Of a stretch of 64,000 nucleotides of DNA, positions 10,746-21,460 are shown in pieces. The notes under the pieces are model-generated. The model had not been told where the DNA came from, did no database searches, and saw only the letters and a list, made by a program, of their open reading frames with translations. Position numbers and translations under genes: made by a program. The stretch spans positions 83,946-147,945 of the forward strand of contig JNVV01000059.1 of assembly GCA_000733355.1 (NCBI GenBank), given 5' to 3'. Positions within the stretch are counted from its first letter, which is position 1; each line of letters begins with the position of its first letter. This stretch comes from Falciphora oryzae. Lineage: Eukaryota; Ascomycota; Sordariomycetes; Magnaporthales; Magnaporthaceae.

Positions 10746-12747
10746 CGTCAATCGGGGTAGTCAGCATCGCCGCTCTAAATCAGTCTCGCGTCACTCCTTG
10801 CTCAGGGATGCTCAGGGATAGGTCACCGCGATACCACCGGAACGCACGGCGCATATTCACCAACATCGTTTCGACCTCCCACCCTGTCGATTCTATTCTA
10901 TACATGCATGCTCCTGCCGGACATCGCAGGGGACCAGCTCAGATTGGCCAGAGGCCTGCGATTGGACCCAAATTTTGAAAGGTGCGGCGCCCGCAGCATG
11001 CGTCTCCCTCACGATTACCCCTTACGCCGCGTTCCTCAGTCTCATCACCATGGACCACGACGACGACATGTTACCTACCTAGGTAGGTGTTTACCCGCCG
11101 TTCCCGTCTTGGCGCGACTCAATCAGATCAATAAATGTTCGTGGCACGCTGATATCAATATCAACAAAGTGGGGTGAGAAGGCCTTGGTATATTCTATGT
11201 ATCCAAGTGTCGTCTGTCTTCTAAGAACAACGGAATGGCTCCTCGTGCGAGCCCTTTGGATAAACATATCCCATTCACGGAGGCCGCGGGTGCGGCCGTA
11301 CAGGCAAACCCTGGTGCCGGGCTTGATTCGTAACTTGCACCGCCTCCGTGCATGACCGGTGATCCCCATGCAATGCCTTTTCCCTTCGTGCGACCGTTAA
11401 TTATGCTTCCAACAATAAAGTTTGGGGCGGCGGCTGATAAAATGCGCGGCGGGCGTTGAGTGTGTCTCCTGGGACCGGCGGGCTTGCCAAAAACAAATGT
11501 ATTTTCGGTGCCTTTTCCGATAAACAACACGGCTTCAGGGCCCGCTTCTTGGAGCAGGTATCCGCCTCTCCCCGCGGAGTGGATTTCCCCGGCGGTCAGG
11601 GCGTGTTGACGTCTCGAATGACTCTTTTGGGCATAAAAAAAAAAAACATGCACCCTGCTGTCCGTATTCTTGCGACTTCTTCGGCCCGACCTTTTGTCGT
11701 CCGGCCTGGAGGAACCAAAATAACCTCGCCTACCCGTCGCCACCAAAGCTTGGTGTGTTGTGACTGCTGGCGCCGGCCGAATCCGACCGATAGTGGCGGC
11801 TTCTTCACGTGGTAATGTTGCGGTCCCCCGGTCCCCTGGCGAGACCCCACCTGTCAGGAACCTTGCTGAGACCTCGCTTGCGGCTCTCGAGCCCGTGCGG
11901 CCTCGCCCCAGCAGCCCACCCCCGAACTTTATCGATGTTTGCCACTGCTCGGGTGTTTCCTGGCCAGGAACGGGTCCTGGTTGATATTGCCTACCTAGTT
12001 ATCTAGACTAGGTGGTAGGTACGGAGCAAATACACAGCACGCCGGAAGCGCGCTGCGGCCGGGTGAGCCAGCAGCTGGGCCGCTCTTGTCGGCTCACGCA
12101 ACCGCGATAGTCGCGTGCATGTCTACCAAGGACACACGGCCGGCAGATCGGGACCACGCTGTATGCTGAGCCGCTCGATCAAGGGGTCGCGCGGGTGGTT
12201 GCTGCACTCTGACCGTGGTATCGGGGGAGCGAGGTCGCTCCAGCTGCAGGGCCGTGGGCGGCCTCTTTGCGCGGCCTCGGCCCTCGATGCGTGTCCGATC
12301 TGACGGCTACGCTCGTCCTGATCCAGGCGGGGGCCTCCCTGGACCAAAAAGGCGAAAAAAACGTGCTCTCCCTGGAGAGATCTGGAGCTTTGAGCGTCCG
12401 TCACCCCGGTTTGATGCTCCAGTTGCGGTACATCGGGGCCCTCCTCTTGGCGGGGTCGGGTCTGTTTCATGGCGGTTGACAGAGCCACCGTATATATCGG
12501 GCTAATTTTGGTCATTATTGCGGGGCGAGAGCGCGGGAGCAACGTGGGGAGAGATCTTGGTTGGAATGGTGGATTTGGGAATGGAGTCGCCAGGGACGCA
12601 CGGCTGCCACCCTCCAGCTGCGCGATTCAAGAGATCACACCCTACCATCAAAGCGCGTTTCTAAATGTTTGCAGCGGGTTGATCGAAAATAGCAGCAAGC
12701 CACCAAGTGTCGGTGACGCTTCTATGGCGCTTCTATGGAAGCAGGCG
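10746..12747. other. intergenic region without a recognised gene
   Basis: Two kilobases with only unconvincing open frames; the longest, on the minus strand at 11195-11746, has no domain or codon pattern I recognise. It contains a 16-bp palindrome at 11073-11088, an A12 run near 11637 and an imperfect CCTACCTAGT/ACTAGGTGGTAGG hairpin around 11990-12020. Confidence 0.5.
11073..11088. repeat. perfect 16-bp palindrome
   Basis: ACCTACCTAGGTAGGT reads the same on both strands. A related imperfect hairpin lies about 900 bases downstream (11990-12020). Function unknown. Confidence 0.7.
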
Positions 12748-12749
12748 AG

Positions 12750-12990
12750 GATAAATAGCTAGCCGTGCGCCATCATCAAGTCTCTCTTCCTCCTCCTTTC
12801 TCACCACCGTCGGGCACAATTTCCTTTTGTCTTTTGTCTGTTGTTTTCCTTTTGTCTTTTTCCTTTTGTCAGTTTCCTTTTGTCTCTTCTCATTCTTACC
12901 TTCATCCTTCCTTCCACCCATCGCCTCTTTTCGTCAACTTTCGAACCAAACCAACCACTATCGACAACGGTTTCTATTTCAGCAGCAAAA
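12750..12990 (+). promoter_or_regulatory. core promoter and CT-rich 5' leader of the 12991 gene
   Basis: A TATA-like GATAAATA lies at 12750-12757, followed by a pyrimidine-rich leader with repeated TTTTGTC. The 12-mer ATTTCCTTTTGT (12819-12830) recurs exactly in the leader of the second precursor gene (24438-24449), which also has ATAAATAT upstream. Confidence 0.5.
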
Positions 12991-13617
12991 ATGCAGTTCT
13001 TCAAGATCTCGTTGGCCCAGGTCGTCGTGGCCGGCCTCCTGGCCACCTCGGCCGCCGGCGCCCCCCTGCCCCTGTCGGGCGATCTCGCCATCCGCGATGA
13101 CTTCTCCGCCATCGGGGGCCCCGTGCTGTACACCCGCGAGCCCAAGAGCAAGTTCAACCGCTTCATCAGCGGTGCCTGGAATAAGATCAAGCCCATCGCC
13201 AATGCTGCCATCCAGACCGTCGCGCCGGGCGTCGAGATCTCGAAGCGCGAGCCCGAGCCCGAGCCCAAGAGCAAGTTCAACCGCTTCATCAGCGGTGCCT
13301 GGAATAAGATCAAGCCCATCGCCAATGCCGCCATCCAGACCGTCGCGCCGGGCGTCGAGATCGCGAAGCGCGAGCCCGAGCCCGAGCCCAAGAGCAAGTT
13401 CAACCGCTTCATCAGCGGTGCCTGGAATAAGGTCAAGCCCATCGCCAATGCTGCCATCCAGACCGTTGCGCCGGGCATCGAGATCGCGAAGCGCGACGTG
13501 GTCGACACCCTCATGGCCCGCGACTTCGACGAGGCTGCCGAGCATGAGGAGGCCGCCGAGTTCGACGAGGCCCCCGAGTCCCTCGAGGCCCGCGACTTCC
13601 ACGAGCACTGGGAGTAA
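12991..13617 (+). CDS. secreted Kex2-processed tandem-repeat peptide precursor
   Basis: The 208-aa product starts with a clear signal peptide (MQFFKISLAQVVVAGLL, cleavage likely near SAAGA). After a short pro-region come three nearly identical 41-residue repeats at residues 50-90, 91-131 and 132-172. Each holds KSKFNRFISGAW, a KPIANAAIQ segment and a Lys-Arg pair (85-86, 126-127, 167-168). Between repeats the residues after KR are EPEPEP, the X-Pro dipeptide pattern a Ste13-type dipeptidyl aminopeptidase can trim, as in alpha-factor precursors. The predicted released unit is about 33 residues, net charge about +4, a cationic N-terminal half, a central Pro and a hydrophobic C-terminal half, reminiscent of cecropin-like helices. 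The tail is acidic (DFDEAAEHEEAAEF). I chose this ATG because upstream in-frame sequence is the CT-rich leader. A role as antimicrobial or signalling peptide is inference. Confidence 0.85.
   Translation: MQFFKISLAQVVVAGLLATSAAGAPLPLSGDLAIRDDFSAIGGPVLYTREPKSKFNRFISGAWNKIKPIANAAIQTVAPGVEISKREPEPEPKSKFNRFISGAWNKIKPIANAAIQTVAPGVEIAKREPEPEPKSKFNRFISGAWNKVKPIANAAIQTVAPGIEIAKRDVVDTLMARDFDEAAEHEEAAEFDEAPESLEARDFHEHWE
13138..13506 (+). repeat. three tandem 123-bp coding repeats
   Basis: Units start at 13138, 13261 and 13384 with GAGCCCAAGAGCAAGTTC and differ by only a few, mostly silent, bases. They encode the repeated peptide of the precursor. Confidence 0.95.
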
Positions 13618-15836
13618 GCTTGCTCCTATCGCTCTTGCCCTGATGGGCAGTCTGGGTGCGGCTCGCACAACTGTTTTCTTTTTGTTTTTGTTTCAGTCAG
13701 GATTTTCTGGTTGCATAACATTGCGGTTCAGGGGGCGGCGGGTTGGTTAGGTTGGATGTTGGCTACTTTTTTGTGTGATAATCTTGCAGACATGGATTTC
13801 TGCTTTCTGCAGAGATGTCTCGTGAATTGATCATTTTTAGGATGAGCATGAACAGTTGCATGCGTTGCAAAGTGACAGTGAACTTCGCCGGGTCTTTCGG
13901 TAACCCCGACTTGGACCACAGCCTTGGCGGCCTGCTCTGGGCTTTGTCGGGTGCGTCGGTTGGAATGGAAGCCCCTAAAAGCGATGATTCATTGAAGATG
14001 GAAAATCAACAGCGCCGCGATGAAAGAGATAAGAGTGGACCAAAGGGCGCAGGGGTCCCAGCAGTCTGGGTGGCATCCGGCGTCTCTGTGCTGCTGGTGG
14101 AGATGGCGACTACCTGTCCCGCCAACCTCAATAGCGCGATGGCTCTCCCTCGGCGATGTCACCCCGAGAGCTCTGTTATTAGCGGCGCTGCAGGCCATGC
14201 ATGCATGACTTCATGACATGGCATGGCTTTATGAAACGGAGTGTGCTTGTTGAAAACGTTTGGGTATAAGGACGTTGGCAAGCCCCAGACGGGCGAGGAA
14301 GGGCTCGCAAGGGTGCGTGATTTGATCAGGACACCACGCCGCTCAAGACCGCCGGAGGTGTGGCCCAATCCTGGAGTTTTCGCGTCTTGGGGCGCCCGCT
14401 CCCGCTCGTTGATTCTATTGGGACGCTTCTTTTGTTCCTTCTCCCGTTCCAACACCCGCCGAAAGAAGCTAGGGGAGGACGGCGCGGGCAAAAACCCGGC
14501 ACCATGCATGTTGGTGCGTGGCCCAGTGTCTGCCAGCTATTCCCCCGAAACCACGTGGGCCATGCAAGGCCGTGGTGGGTGGGTGACATCTGCCCAAGAC
14601 GCAATTAGCTGCTCTGCGTGTTTTGATGATTGCCGCCAAGGTCTAATTACATCCATACGTACCTATATAGTCATCCCCGAAAAAAAATTGCCCCTAAGTC
14701 TGGATTGAGTGCCGCCCTGAGGTGCCGCCGCTTCAACCTGAGCAGGGGGCGGCACAGGGTCAGTCACAGGTGATCAGCCTGAGTTAGCACTTGGCATCGT
14801 TTCAGCACTCGGGTGAACTTGCCTCAAGTCAAACGGCAATGCCACACTTCTGTACCACCTGCAACGCATTTGCTTCCAGGCACCCGGCACGCGTCTGCTT
14901 CCAGGCTCCGGGCGCAATCTGTCCCACCGGCCTCCCTTTCCCGTGGCTTGCACCAGGTTCCCGGCCTGGGGCCCTCAAGGCCACATAAGTTCAAGGCATC
15001 TTCCCTTTGAAAAATACAGCTTGGATCACACGAGACTTGCAGGTCCTAGTTCGCGCGGATCAATTTTTTTTTTTTCCGGATAATAGGACAGGCCGAATAC
15101 AAAGCAACGGCGCCTCTCCTCGCCAAGTGTGCTATTATATATAAGGCATCTGGTCCGCCCTTTAGAGAATTGAAAAGGATAAACATGTCGGAAAATATGC
15201 TGCGAGGTAATGGGAATGCTGGAAGTCGTGGAGGGAAGTACAAAGATGTCGCGGTACAGGGGCCTACGGTGCAAGAGGGGCGGAGCCATGGTGCAGAGGA
15301 GCATGGAGGTGCGAAAATGTGAAGTGCAAAGCAGTGCCAGCAGGTGCAAGGACAGTGCCAGGAGATGCAGGAGGGTTCCGAGCGCGGCAGGAAGCTATGC
15401 CTCAAGACGGTGCAAGTACGTGCAACAATATCGGGAGCCAAAGCCGTAGGCGATGCAAGGACCTACACCAGGTGCAAGGACCTGCACCCAGGCGCAATGA
15501 AGTCAGACCCCCAGCACGGGAAATGCAATGAAGTACAAACGGGCATATAATAAGTAGAACTACGAATCTATACAAATAATTACCCCACTGAGGATGGGTG
15601 AAGGGTTTAGACTAGCCTCACAAGCTCGCCTTTTCGGCCAAAGCCAAATCCATTTTGTCCGCATCTCTATTCCTTTCCCCTTAAGAAAGCAGGAAAGCTT
15701 TAATCCCTATAACAGCATTCCGCAATCCCGTCAAATTTCCAGATCTGCTTGCCTCCTGGGCCATTCCCGTAATGTAAGCACAAACATTTACAAGCCCAGA
15801 CGGAGCATCCTGCCGGACGTTGGCTGCCAGGGTTGC
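13618..15836. other. intergenic, no gene recognised
   Basis: The 3' flank of the precursor gene and then 2 kb without a supportable gene. At 15290-15500 the sequence is a degenerate array built on TGCAAGGAC and GTGCAAG. A T11 run lies near 15065. Confidence 0.5.
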
Positions 15837-16337
15837 TGTAATAGGTCTTGGCTCTGCTATAGCAGGCTACAGCAGTGTCAGGCCTGGAAGAGGGGGGTTC
15901 TCTCAGGGAGATCTCAGAGGTCCAGCAGCTCAACAGTCGTATTCGTGCAGTGCTAAACCAGCCTATGGTAAAGATAAAACAGAAAACGATAGCTTGCCCT
16001 CCAGACTCCCTTCACAGGGGATCCCTCGGGCCCTTCTTATGCCTGGCCGTCCGGCCGTCCTTCCGTCATCGTCGGCGCGCCTCCTCCTCCGTGGCGTCCG
16101 TACGGGGCTGGGTAAGCTCTGTCCCCTTATCAGGGTTCGGAGCTTGGATGCGCCTTGACCGGGCTGAGCGTCCGTATCTGCGGGGGTCAGCCGGCATGCG
16201 TGTTATAGAGCTGAACTCTCTTGATCCGCACGTCCTCCAGGGCGTGCGCCCCTCTAACTACCACCCGGAGTCCTCCCCCGAAGCCACCGGTGGCGGTCCC
16301 TAGAGCTGCCGATCATGGTTCTGTGCGGGGTGTTACA
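15837..16337 (+). mobile_element. solo LTR, family A
   Basis: Starts TGTAATAGGTCTTGG and ends GGGGTGTTACA, 501 bp. It shares long blocks with 9732-10263, for example the one starting GATAGCTTGCCCTCCAGAC. No target duplication is visible. Confidence 0.75.
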
Positions 16338-16806
16338 GCGCATACCTCGGTAGGGCACTCTCTTTGCAGGGCGCTGTACTTAACCCCGGGGTTCCTTTTG
16401 ACTGTTAAAAGTAACTGCCTTTAGCCGCGTTAGAGAGCTTCCCAGGGCTACCGGAACGAGGCAGGGACTCAAAGGTGCTGTGGTTTTGTGCGCGTTTGAT
16501 CGTGTTGGTAATGGTGCGCGTCGTTCATTGGAACTCCTCGGCCAGGGCTCTTTTGGATTTACCAGCCTCCTAAGCGCTACAAATAAATGCACGCTGCATG
16601 GGAGTTAATTCGGCATTTTTAAGGCGATTTCCGCTTATAACAGCACCAAAATGACGGATAGGAGCCGCCATTTAAGCCAACAGTCGGCGATAGAAGATGG
16701 TACGCGGTGGTGCAGACGCGACGCGATTTTTGGTGGGGGCGGGGAAAGTGGAACAGACTTTTGTCACATTACTGTACAATCCAACAGCCACGGTAGTTAC
16801 GAGAAG
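16338..16806. other. upstream region of the 16996 gene
   Basis: No separate gene is seen. An in-frame upstream ATG at 16651 exists, but the translation from it to 16996 has no coding character. Confidence 0.4.
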
Positions 16807-16816
16807 AGCTATAAAT
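16807..16816 (+). promoter_or_regulatory. TATA-like element
   Basis: GCTATAAATC lies about 180 bases before the chosen start codon, within a GC-rich region, so it is a plausible TATA box for the large gene. Confidence 0.4.
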
Positions 16817-16995
16817 CCGGCGAGGGTCCCCCGAGGCTATTGGGCAAAAATTCTCCACCCTCCAGTATCCATTCTCTGGGCCCGGAGAGAGTACGCACAC
16901 CGAAGCTATTCACACATCCACGCACACTCCTCTTGGGCCTTTGCTACATACCCACACCAACCTACTTCGTCTTTTACCCTCACATATCCCATACA

Positions 16996-19900
16996 ATGAC
17001 GCTCACCAATCCTTTCGCTCGCCGTCCCCCCGTCCCAAGCCAGCCCCCGTGCAGTGCCTCCAGTGAGACACTGCATTCACGGCCCGCGCTGGGACAGGAT
17101 GTGCAGCTCGGCATGCTCTACGATGCGCGGACCTCGCGGCTCTTCCCCGGCGCCTCGCTATTCACCGGTGACGTTGTCAACGCGAAGCAGGAGTTGAGCG
17201 AGCATCAGGACCAAATCCCCAGCTTCAACGCCTCATACTCGCTCAAGGAGGCGCGCCAGAACAGCTCCCTCAGTGCCGAGGACTCGCTGGGCCTCGACCT
17301 CGGGCTCTTGGACGTCACGGGCTCGGCCAAGTACCTCGTCCGAAACAAGGAGAGCGCGTACGAGGCGCGCGTCGATGCAACCTGCATCGTTAGGCGTCGC
17401 ACGCGCCGCATCCCGCAGGAGGCCCTGGCATCCATGGCATACGAGAGCCACCCCGACGACGCTCGCTACACGCACTTCGTCGCCGAGGTGGCGGAGGGTG
17501 GAAGCGCTACTCTCACTTTCTCCTATCGCTGCAAATCAGCCACGGAGGCCGAAACAGTCGCGGACCAGCTCAAGATGAGGATCCTTGCGAGGATACCAGT
17601 CGGGCTTGTTCCCGGAGACAGCGTCAATGCGGATGTTTTGGAGATGGGAGAGTCCATGCTCGACAAGGTCAATTTTTTGTACAGCGGCGCGGTGGCTGAA
17701 GACGTGCCCAGCATCGAGGACGCCCGACGTATTGTTCAAGAGATGCCGGAGAAGCTCGCGACGCGGCTTGACACGATCAGCTACAGGCTCCTGCCGCTCA
17801 GCGTGCTCAACGGAAGAACGGGTCGTCTTGTCCACGACATCGACGCCGGTCTGGTCGAGAAGACGGCTGCAGTGCTCGACGCCGGCACCACGGCAGGCCT
17901 CCAGCTGAGTGAGCTGCGCTACGAGTCCGAGTTTCTAGATCTTTTCCCTAGCGTCGGGGTACAAATCATCAACATCCAGACCGTCTTTGCCGCAGCCGAG
18001 GCTGAGTTCGTGCGGGAGGTGCGGCGCCTTCTGCCCGAGCTGCGAGACGGCGAGACGGACGTTTGCACGCAAGCCAAGGTCGCTGAGCTCCAAGCGGCTG
18101 TCGCTCTCTTCCGGCAGCGTGCCAGACTTGCTGAAGATTTCATCACCAGGAAGCACAGCGAACTCCGTATTCTTCGCGGGTCTGCCTCCGAGCTGCTGGA
18201 GCGCGGCTTCGAGGACCATCTCAACCGGCCGCCGCATGCCCTCTTGGACGCCGGAGCGCCGAAACTGCTCCTATCATTCGGAGGTCGTTCGATCGGACGT
18301 GCCGAGCACCCACTCAGGGCGAGGATCTTGTCCCCAGTTCTGGAGACCGGTGAGGGACATGTGGCTGAAGACGACGACTGGGTCAAAGAGGGCGACGACG
18401 ACTCCGGCACCGAGGTAAACCACGACGACTCGGACGACGAGGAAGAAGAGTGGTTTGAAGATCAGCAGGTCGTCGCCACGGTGAAGCAATCTGCGGCCCT
18501 CCTACTCCAGCAGCTCTCGCTGACAGCCGGAGGGGCCGACGTTGTTTTCGGAGTGGCGAACATCGACAAGGCTTCTCGCCCTGGAAGGAAGAACAAAACC
18601 AAGACCAGCGTCGGCGATATCGTGCTGGCCAGCCATGGAAAGCTTGTCATCGCCACGGGATGTCTCCCCAAGGCTCCCGCGGCCCCAAAGCTGACCGTCG
18701 ATGGCCAAACCATTACTGTGACTTGGCGTCATGAGCGCGGGGAGCCCGAGGAGCTAGTCATCCCGACGACCGGCTTCACCGTCAAGTATCGCCGTCGGCT
18801 TAACCCCCTGAAAGACGGCGCCTTCCCTCGGGCCGCCGAGAATGAGGGTGCCACCGAGATCGCCTGTGATGCTCCCGTCACACGGGCAGTGCTAGGCTCG
18901 CTGTCCGACGACTGCGACTACGAAGTGGCACTCAATATCCGGACGACTGTAGGAGTGTCGGAGTGGAGCGTTTTTGTCGTGGCCCGCACGGCCAAGCTGC
19001 CATCAGTGGCTTCCAAGATGATGGACTTCTTTGACAAGAACAGCGACTCTCTCTCGACAGCGCGCTCTAGAAAGCAGCTAAAGTCGTGGGAACTGGACGC
19101 TTCTGGCAAGGGTGGGCACAAGAAGACGCTTTTTCTGAGTCTCACTGAAGTAGCCCGGCGTTACAGCACAGACCCGCGTTTCTCGAGCGAGGTTGCTGTT
19201 CGCATTGTCGACGTCGCCGCCGACTTCAGGCCCGAGATCAAGGCTGCGCCCATCGATGACTTAAACAAGACCTTGGTGGTCGTGTTTGCGGGCACCAGTG
19301 GCCATGGCAAGAGCACCGAGATCAACGCCTTCATCTCGTACCTGCTGGGCGGCGAGGTTGATGACCCGGCACGTATCCTGGCAATCGATGACCGCGGCGC
19401 CCCGCAGTCCGGGTCGGTGACGCAGATGGTCACCTGCTATCGCATTCGGCCACTCTCGTCCCTCTTCCAGGGGAAGACGCTGCTCATCGTTGACACGCCC
19501 GGCTACGGCGACTCTCGGGGCCTCGAGCGTGACGCCTTCGTTACGGCGGCCATGTCTGAGTTTTTCAAGACGATCGACCATGTCAACGCCATTGTCTTCA
19601 CCTGCCGCGCCAACGAGGTGCGCACCACTTTCCTCAGCCCTGTGTCGACATATGTCTTTTCGCTTTTCGCTAAGGATGTCCACAGCTGCCTGCGGACTAT
19701 CTATACCTTCAGCGACGCCGGGATCCCTTTGGCCCGTGGCGCCCTGACCAAGCTCGAGTGGCCGGTAGAGAATGGTGAAATCTCGGTGAACAATAGTGCT
19801 TTCACCGTCGAAATGGACGGCGGCCAGAACGATATCGCGATTCGCGAGGGCTGGGTCCAGTCGGTTAGGGGTCAGTTCCGGCTGATGCAGATGCTCCTGC

Positions 19901-20943
19901 GCGCGCCGGCTGTGTCGACCAAGAAAAGCGCTCGGGTGACGGACAACCGGATCCGGCTCGAGCAAAAGTGCGAGCTCGCCGAGAAGATGATTCTTCGCAC
20001 CGCAAACGACGCACAGCAGCTCATCGCCCGCCTGGGCGCGCTCGCCGACGCCGTCGGAGCCGCCCCGGGCGAAAAGATCGAGGTGATCCAGGACAGGGCG
20101 GTCCAGAAGCCCGTCCCAGACGGCAAGGCAACCACGCTCTGCCTCGACTGCAATTTCACATGCCATGAGATCTGCTTATACGGCGACGACAAGGACAAAA
20201 TGTTGTGCACCGCTATGCATAACGGCAAGTGCATGATGTGCAAGGGACACTGCAGCTGGGACAGGCACAAAAACGCCACCTTCACAATCATCACCGAGAA
20301 GTACTCCACGTGGATGGTGCCCCAGGAACTGATCAGTCGGTGGAATTCCAATAATAACACGCTGGAGGGCGCCCTCGTCGCTGCCATGGACACCTACCTC
20401 CTACTTCAGGAGAAGCTGCGGAACGACATCCTCGATTTGGCCGAGCTGAGCGAGGAGCTCATAACAACGGCGATTCTGCACGACCCGACCAGCCTTATAG
20501 ATTACATCGACACATTGATTCAGACGTCTCGCGCTCGCGGCGCTCCTCCCGCACAGCTGGCGCAGCTAGCGACGGCCAGGAACACCCTAGTCCTCGTAAA
20601 AGAGGTCAAGGGCAAGAGGGAGGGGGCGACGCGGGACTCCATGATCTTGCTGCAGGTCATAAAGGCCGTGCGCGAGGAGATGGTCCGGAGAATGAAACTA
20701 TCCCCCAAAGAGCGTGCAAAGGAAGAGACGAAGTCGTGCAATTTGTACAACAGGCTTCGCGAGGAGCTCCCCGTCGAGATTCGGGGCGAGGCGCCACCGC
20801 CGCTCGAAAATGGAGGCTGGTTCACGAAAGGCGCGCTCTATCCCGAGAACCTCCAGGCGGTCGTGACGCTGGTCCAGATCGTGCTGACGGACGGCGGCGT
20901 TGTTGCTGCGCTCGCCGCCTCGGGCCGCCTCGCGAGCCGCTAA
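16996..20943 (+). CDS. SNTX/MACPF-like plus GTPase multidomain protein
   Basis: The product is 1315 aa and intronless. Residues about 35-300 (VQLGMLYDARTSRLFPG and after) match the N-terminal MACPF/CDC-like region of the stonustoxin family. A middle helical region and a SNTX-type thioredoxin-like part follow, then an acidic linker (about 463-490) and an FN3-like segment (about 560-660). A GTPase domain of AIG1-like type follows, with P-loop GTSGHGKST at 766-774 and DTPG at 833-836. A Cys/His cluster at about 1049-1098 (CxxCxxxCH...CMMCKGHC) and a helical C terminus end the protein. Fungal relatives of stonustoxin usually keep the fold without proof of pore formation, so toxicity is not implied. 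I chose the ATG at 16996 because it opens directly before the conserved region and sits in a typical leader. Neighbours suggest a defence or recognition context. The cellular role is unknown. Confidence 0.8.
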   Translation: MTLTNPFARRPPVPSQPPCSASSETLHSRPALGQDVQLGMLYDARTSRLFPGASLFTGDVVNAKQELSEHQDQIPSFNASYSLKEARQNSSLSAEDSLGLDLGLLDVTGSAKYLVRNKESAYEARVDATCIVRRRTRRIPQEALASMAYESHPDDARYTHFVAEVAEGGSATLTFSYRCKSATEAETVADQLKMRILARIPVGLVPGDSVNADVLEMGESMLDKVNFLYSGAVAEDVPSIEDARRIVQEMPEKLATRLDTISYRLLPLSVLNGRTGRLVHDIDAGLVEKTAAVLDAGTTAGLQLSELRYESEFLDLFPSVGVQIINIQTVFAAAEAEFVREVRRLLPELRDGETDVCTQAKVAELQAAVALFRQRARLAEDFITRKHSELRILRGSASELLERGFEDHLNRPPHALLDAGAPKLLLSFGGRSIGRAEHPLRARILSPVLETGEGHVAEDDDWVKEGDDDSGTEVNHDDSDDEEEEWFEDQQVVATVKQSAALLLQQLSLTAGGADVVFGVANIDKASRPGRKNKTKTSVGDIVLASHGKLVIATGCLPKAPAAPKLTVDGQTITVTWRHERGEPEELVIPTTGFTVKYRRRLNPLKDGAFPRAAENEGATEIACDAPVTRAVLGSLSDDCDYEVALNIRTTVGVSEWSVFVVARTAKLPSVASKMMDFFDKNSDSLSTARSRKQLKSWELDASGKGGHKKTLFLSLTEVARRYSTDPRFSSEVAVRIVDVAADFRPEIKAAPIDDLNKTLVVVFAGTSGHGKSTEINAFISYLLGGEVDDPARILAIDDRGAPQSGSVTQMVTCYRIRPLSSLFQGKTLLIVDTPGYGDSRGLERDAFVTAAMSEFFKTIDHVNAIVFTCRANEVRTTFLSPVSTYVFSLFAKDVHSCLRTIYTFSDAGIPLARGALTKLEWPVENGEISVNNSAFTVEMDGGQNDIAIREGWVQSVRGQFRLMQMLLRAPAVSTKKSARVTDNRIRLEQKCELAEKMILRTANDAQQLIARLGALADAVGAAPGEKIEVIQDRAVQKPVPDGKATTLCLDCNFTCHEICLYGDDKDKMLCTAMHNGKCMMCKGHCSWDRHKNATFTIITEKYSTWMVPQELISRWNSNNNTLEGALVAAMDTYLLLQEKLRNDILDLAELSEELITTAILHDPTSLIDYIDTLIQTSRARGAPPAQLAQLATARNTLVLVKEVKGKREGATRDSMILLQVIKAVREEMVRRMKLSPKERAKEETKSCNLYNRLREELPVEIRGEAPPPLENGGWFTKGALYPENLQAVVTLVQIVLTDGGVVAALAASGRLASR

Positions 20944-20958
20944 AGCGGGCGTGTCATC

Positions 20959-21460
20959 CTACATCCGTGAGGCCGAGACGAACCTGACGAGCTCCTCGAA
21001 GAAGCTCTGCACGCAGTGGTCGTAGTGGATAGTCACCATGTTTTTGGTGCGGTACGACGGCATGGCGCCCTTGGTCAAGACGGCCGAGTCGGACCGCACC
21101 CGCTTGCGCGTGTGCGCCCGCGCCCTCGCCTGGGCATCTTCGATGATTTGCTTTTTTTCCCGGGGTTTGGTCGTTTTCGGCTGCTGCGCGTGGTGGCGCC
21201 GTCGCGGCGGTTGCGGTCGTGTGCGGTTTCGCTGCTAGTGAGGCCGGTGCGGCTAGTGTTTGGGTTGGTGTTGCTGTTGCTGTTGTTGCTGTTGTTGCTT
21301 TTGCTGGAGGTGCTGGCGTGGGCGTCGGGGTTACTTCCGAAGCGACCAGCTCCGGTGTCGGGGTCGTCGTGCCATTGTCGGGCGGCTGGTTCGCCTCAGC
21401 TAACTTGGCCAGCTCGATCTGGCGCTGCTCGATTTGGCCGCTGGGCTCCTCGAGGTGCAA
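20959..21460 (-). CDS. hypothetical protein, frame broken at a T7 run
   Basis: The first frame starts at 21460 (MHLEEPSGQIEQRQIELAKL), passes through a Thr/Ala/Pro-rich low-complexity part encoded by a GTT/GCT-type repeat, and reaches PGKK. One frame over, the sequence continues naturally as KQIIEDAQARARAHTRKR, KNMVTIHYDHCVQSFFEEL and a stop at 20959. The junction is the plus-strand T7 run at 21152-21158, so a single-base indel (real or assembly) explains the break. The joined protein would be about 167 aa. I do not recognise the family. It converges on the large gene with only 15 bases between the stops. Confidence 0.45.

Noticed and set aside
12827..13750. Long Pro/Ser/Arg-rich plus-strand ORF and the minus-strand repeat ORFs over 12801-13668
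   Set aside because: They are alternate frames of the tandem-repeat precursor and lack a signal peptide or KR logic.
16651..16995. Upstream in-frame extension of the SNTX/GTPase ORF
   Set aside because: The extra 115 codons cross the TATA-like site and the pyrimidine leader and have no conserved sequence. The ATG at 16996 fits better.
19261..20166. 301-codon minus-strand ORF
   Set aside because: It is the antisense shadow of the GTPase domain coding region.
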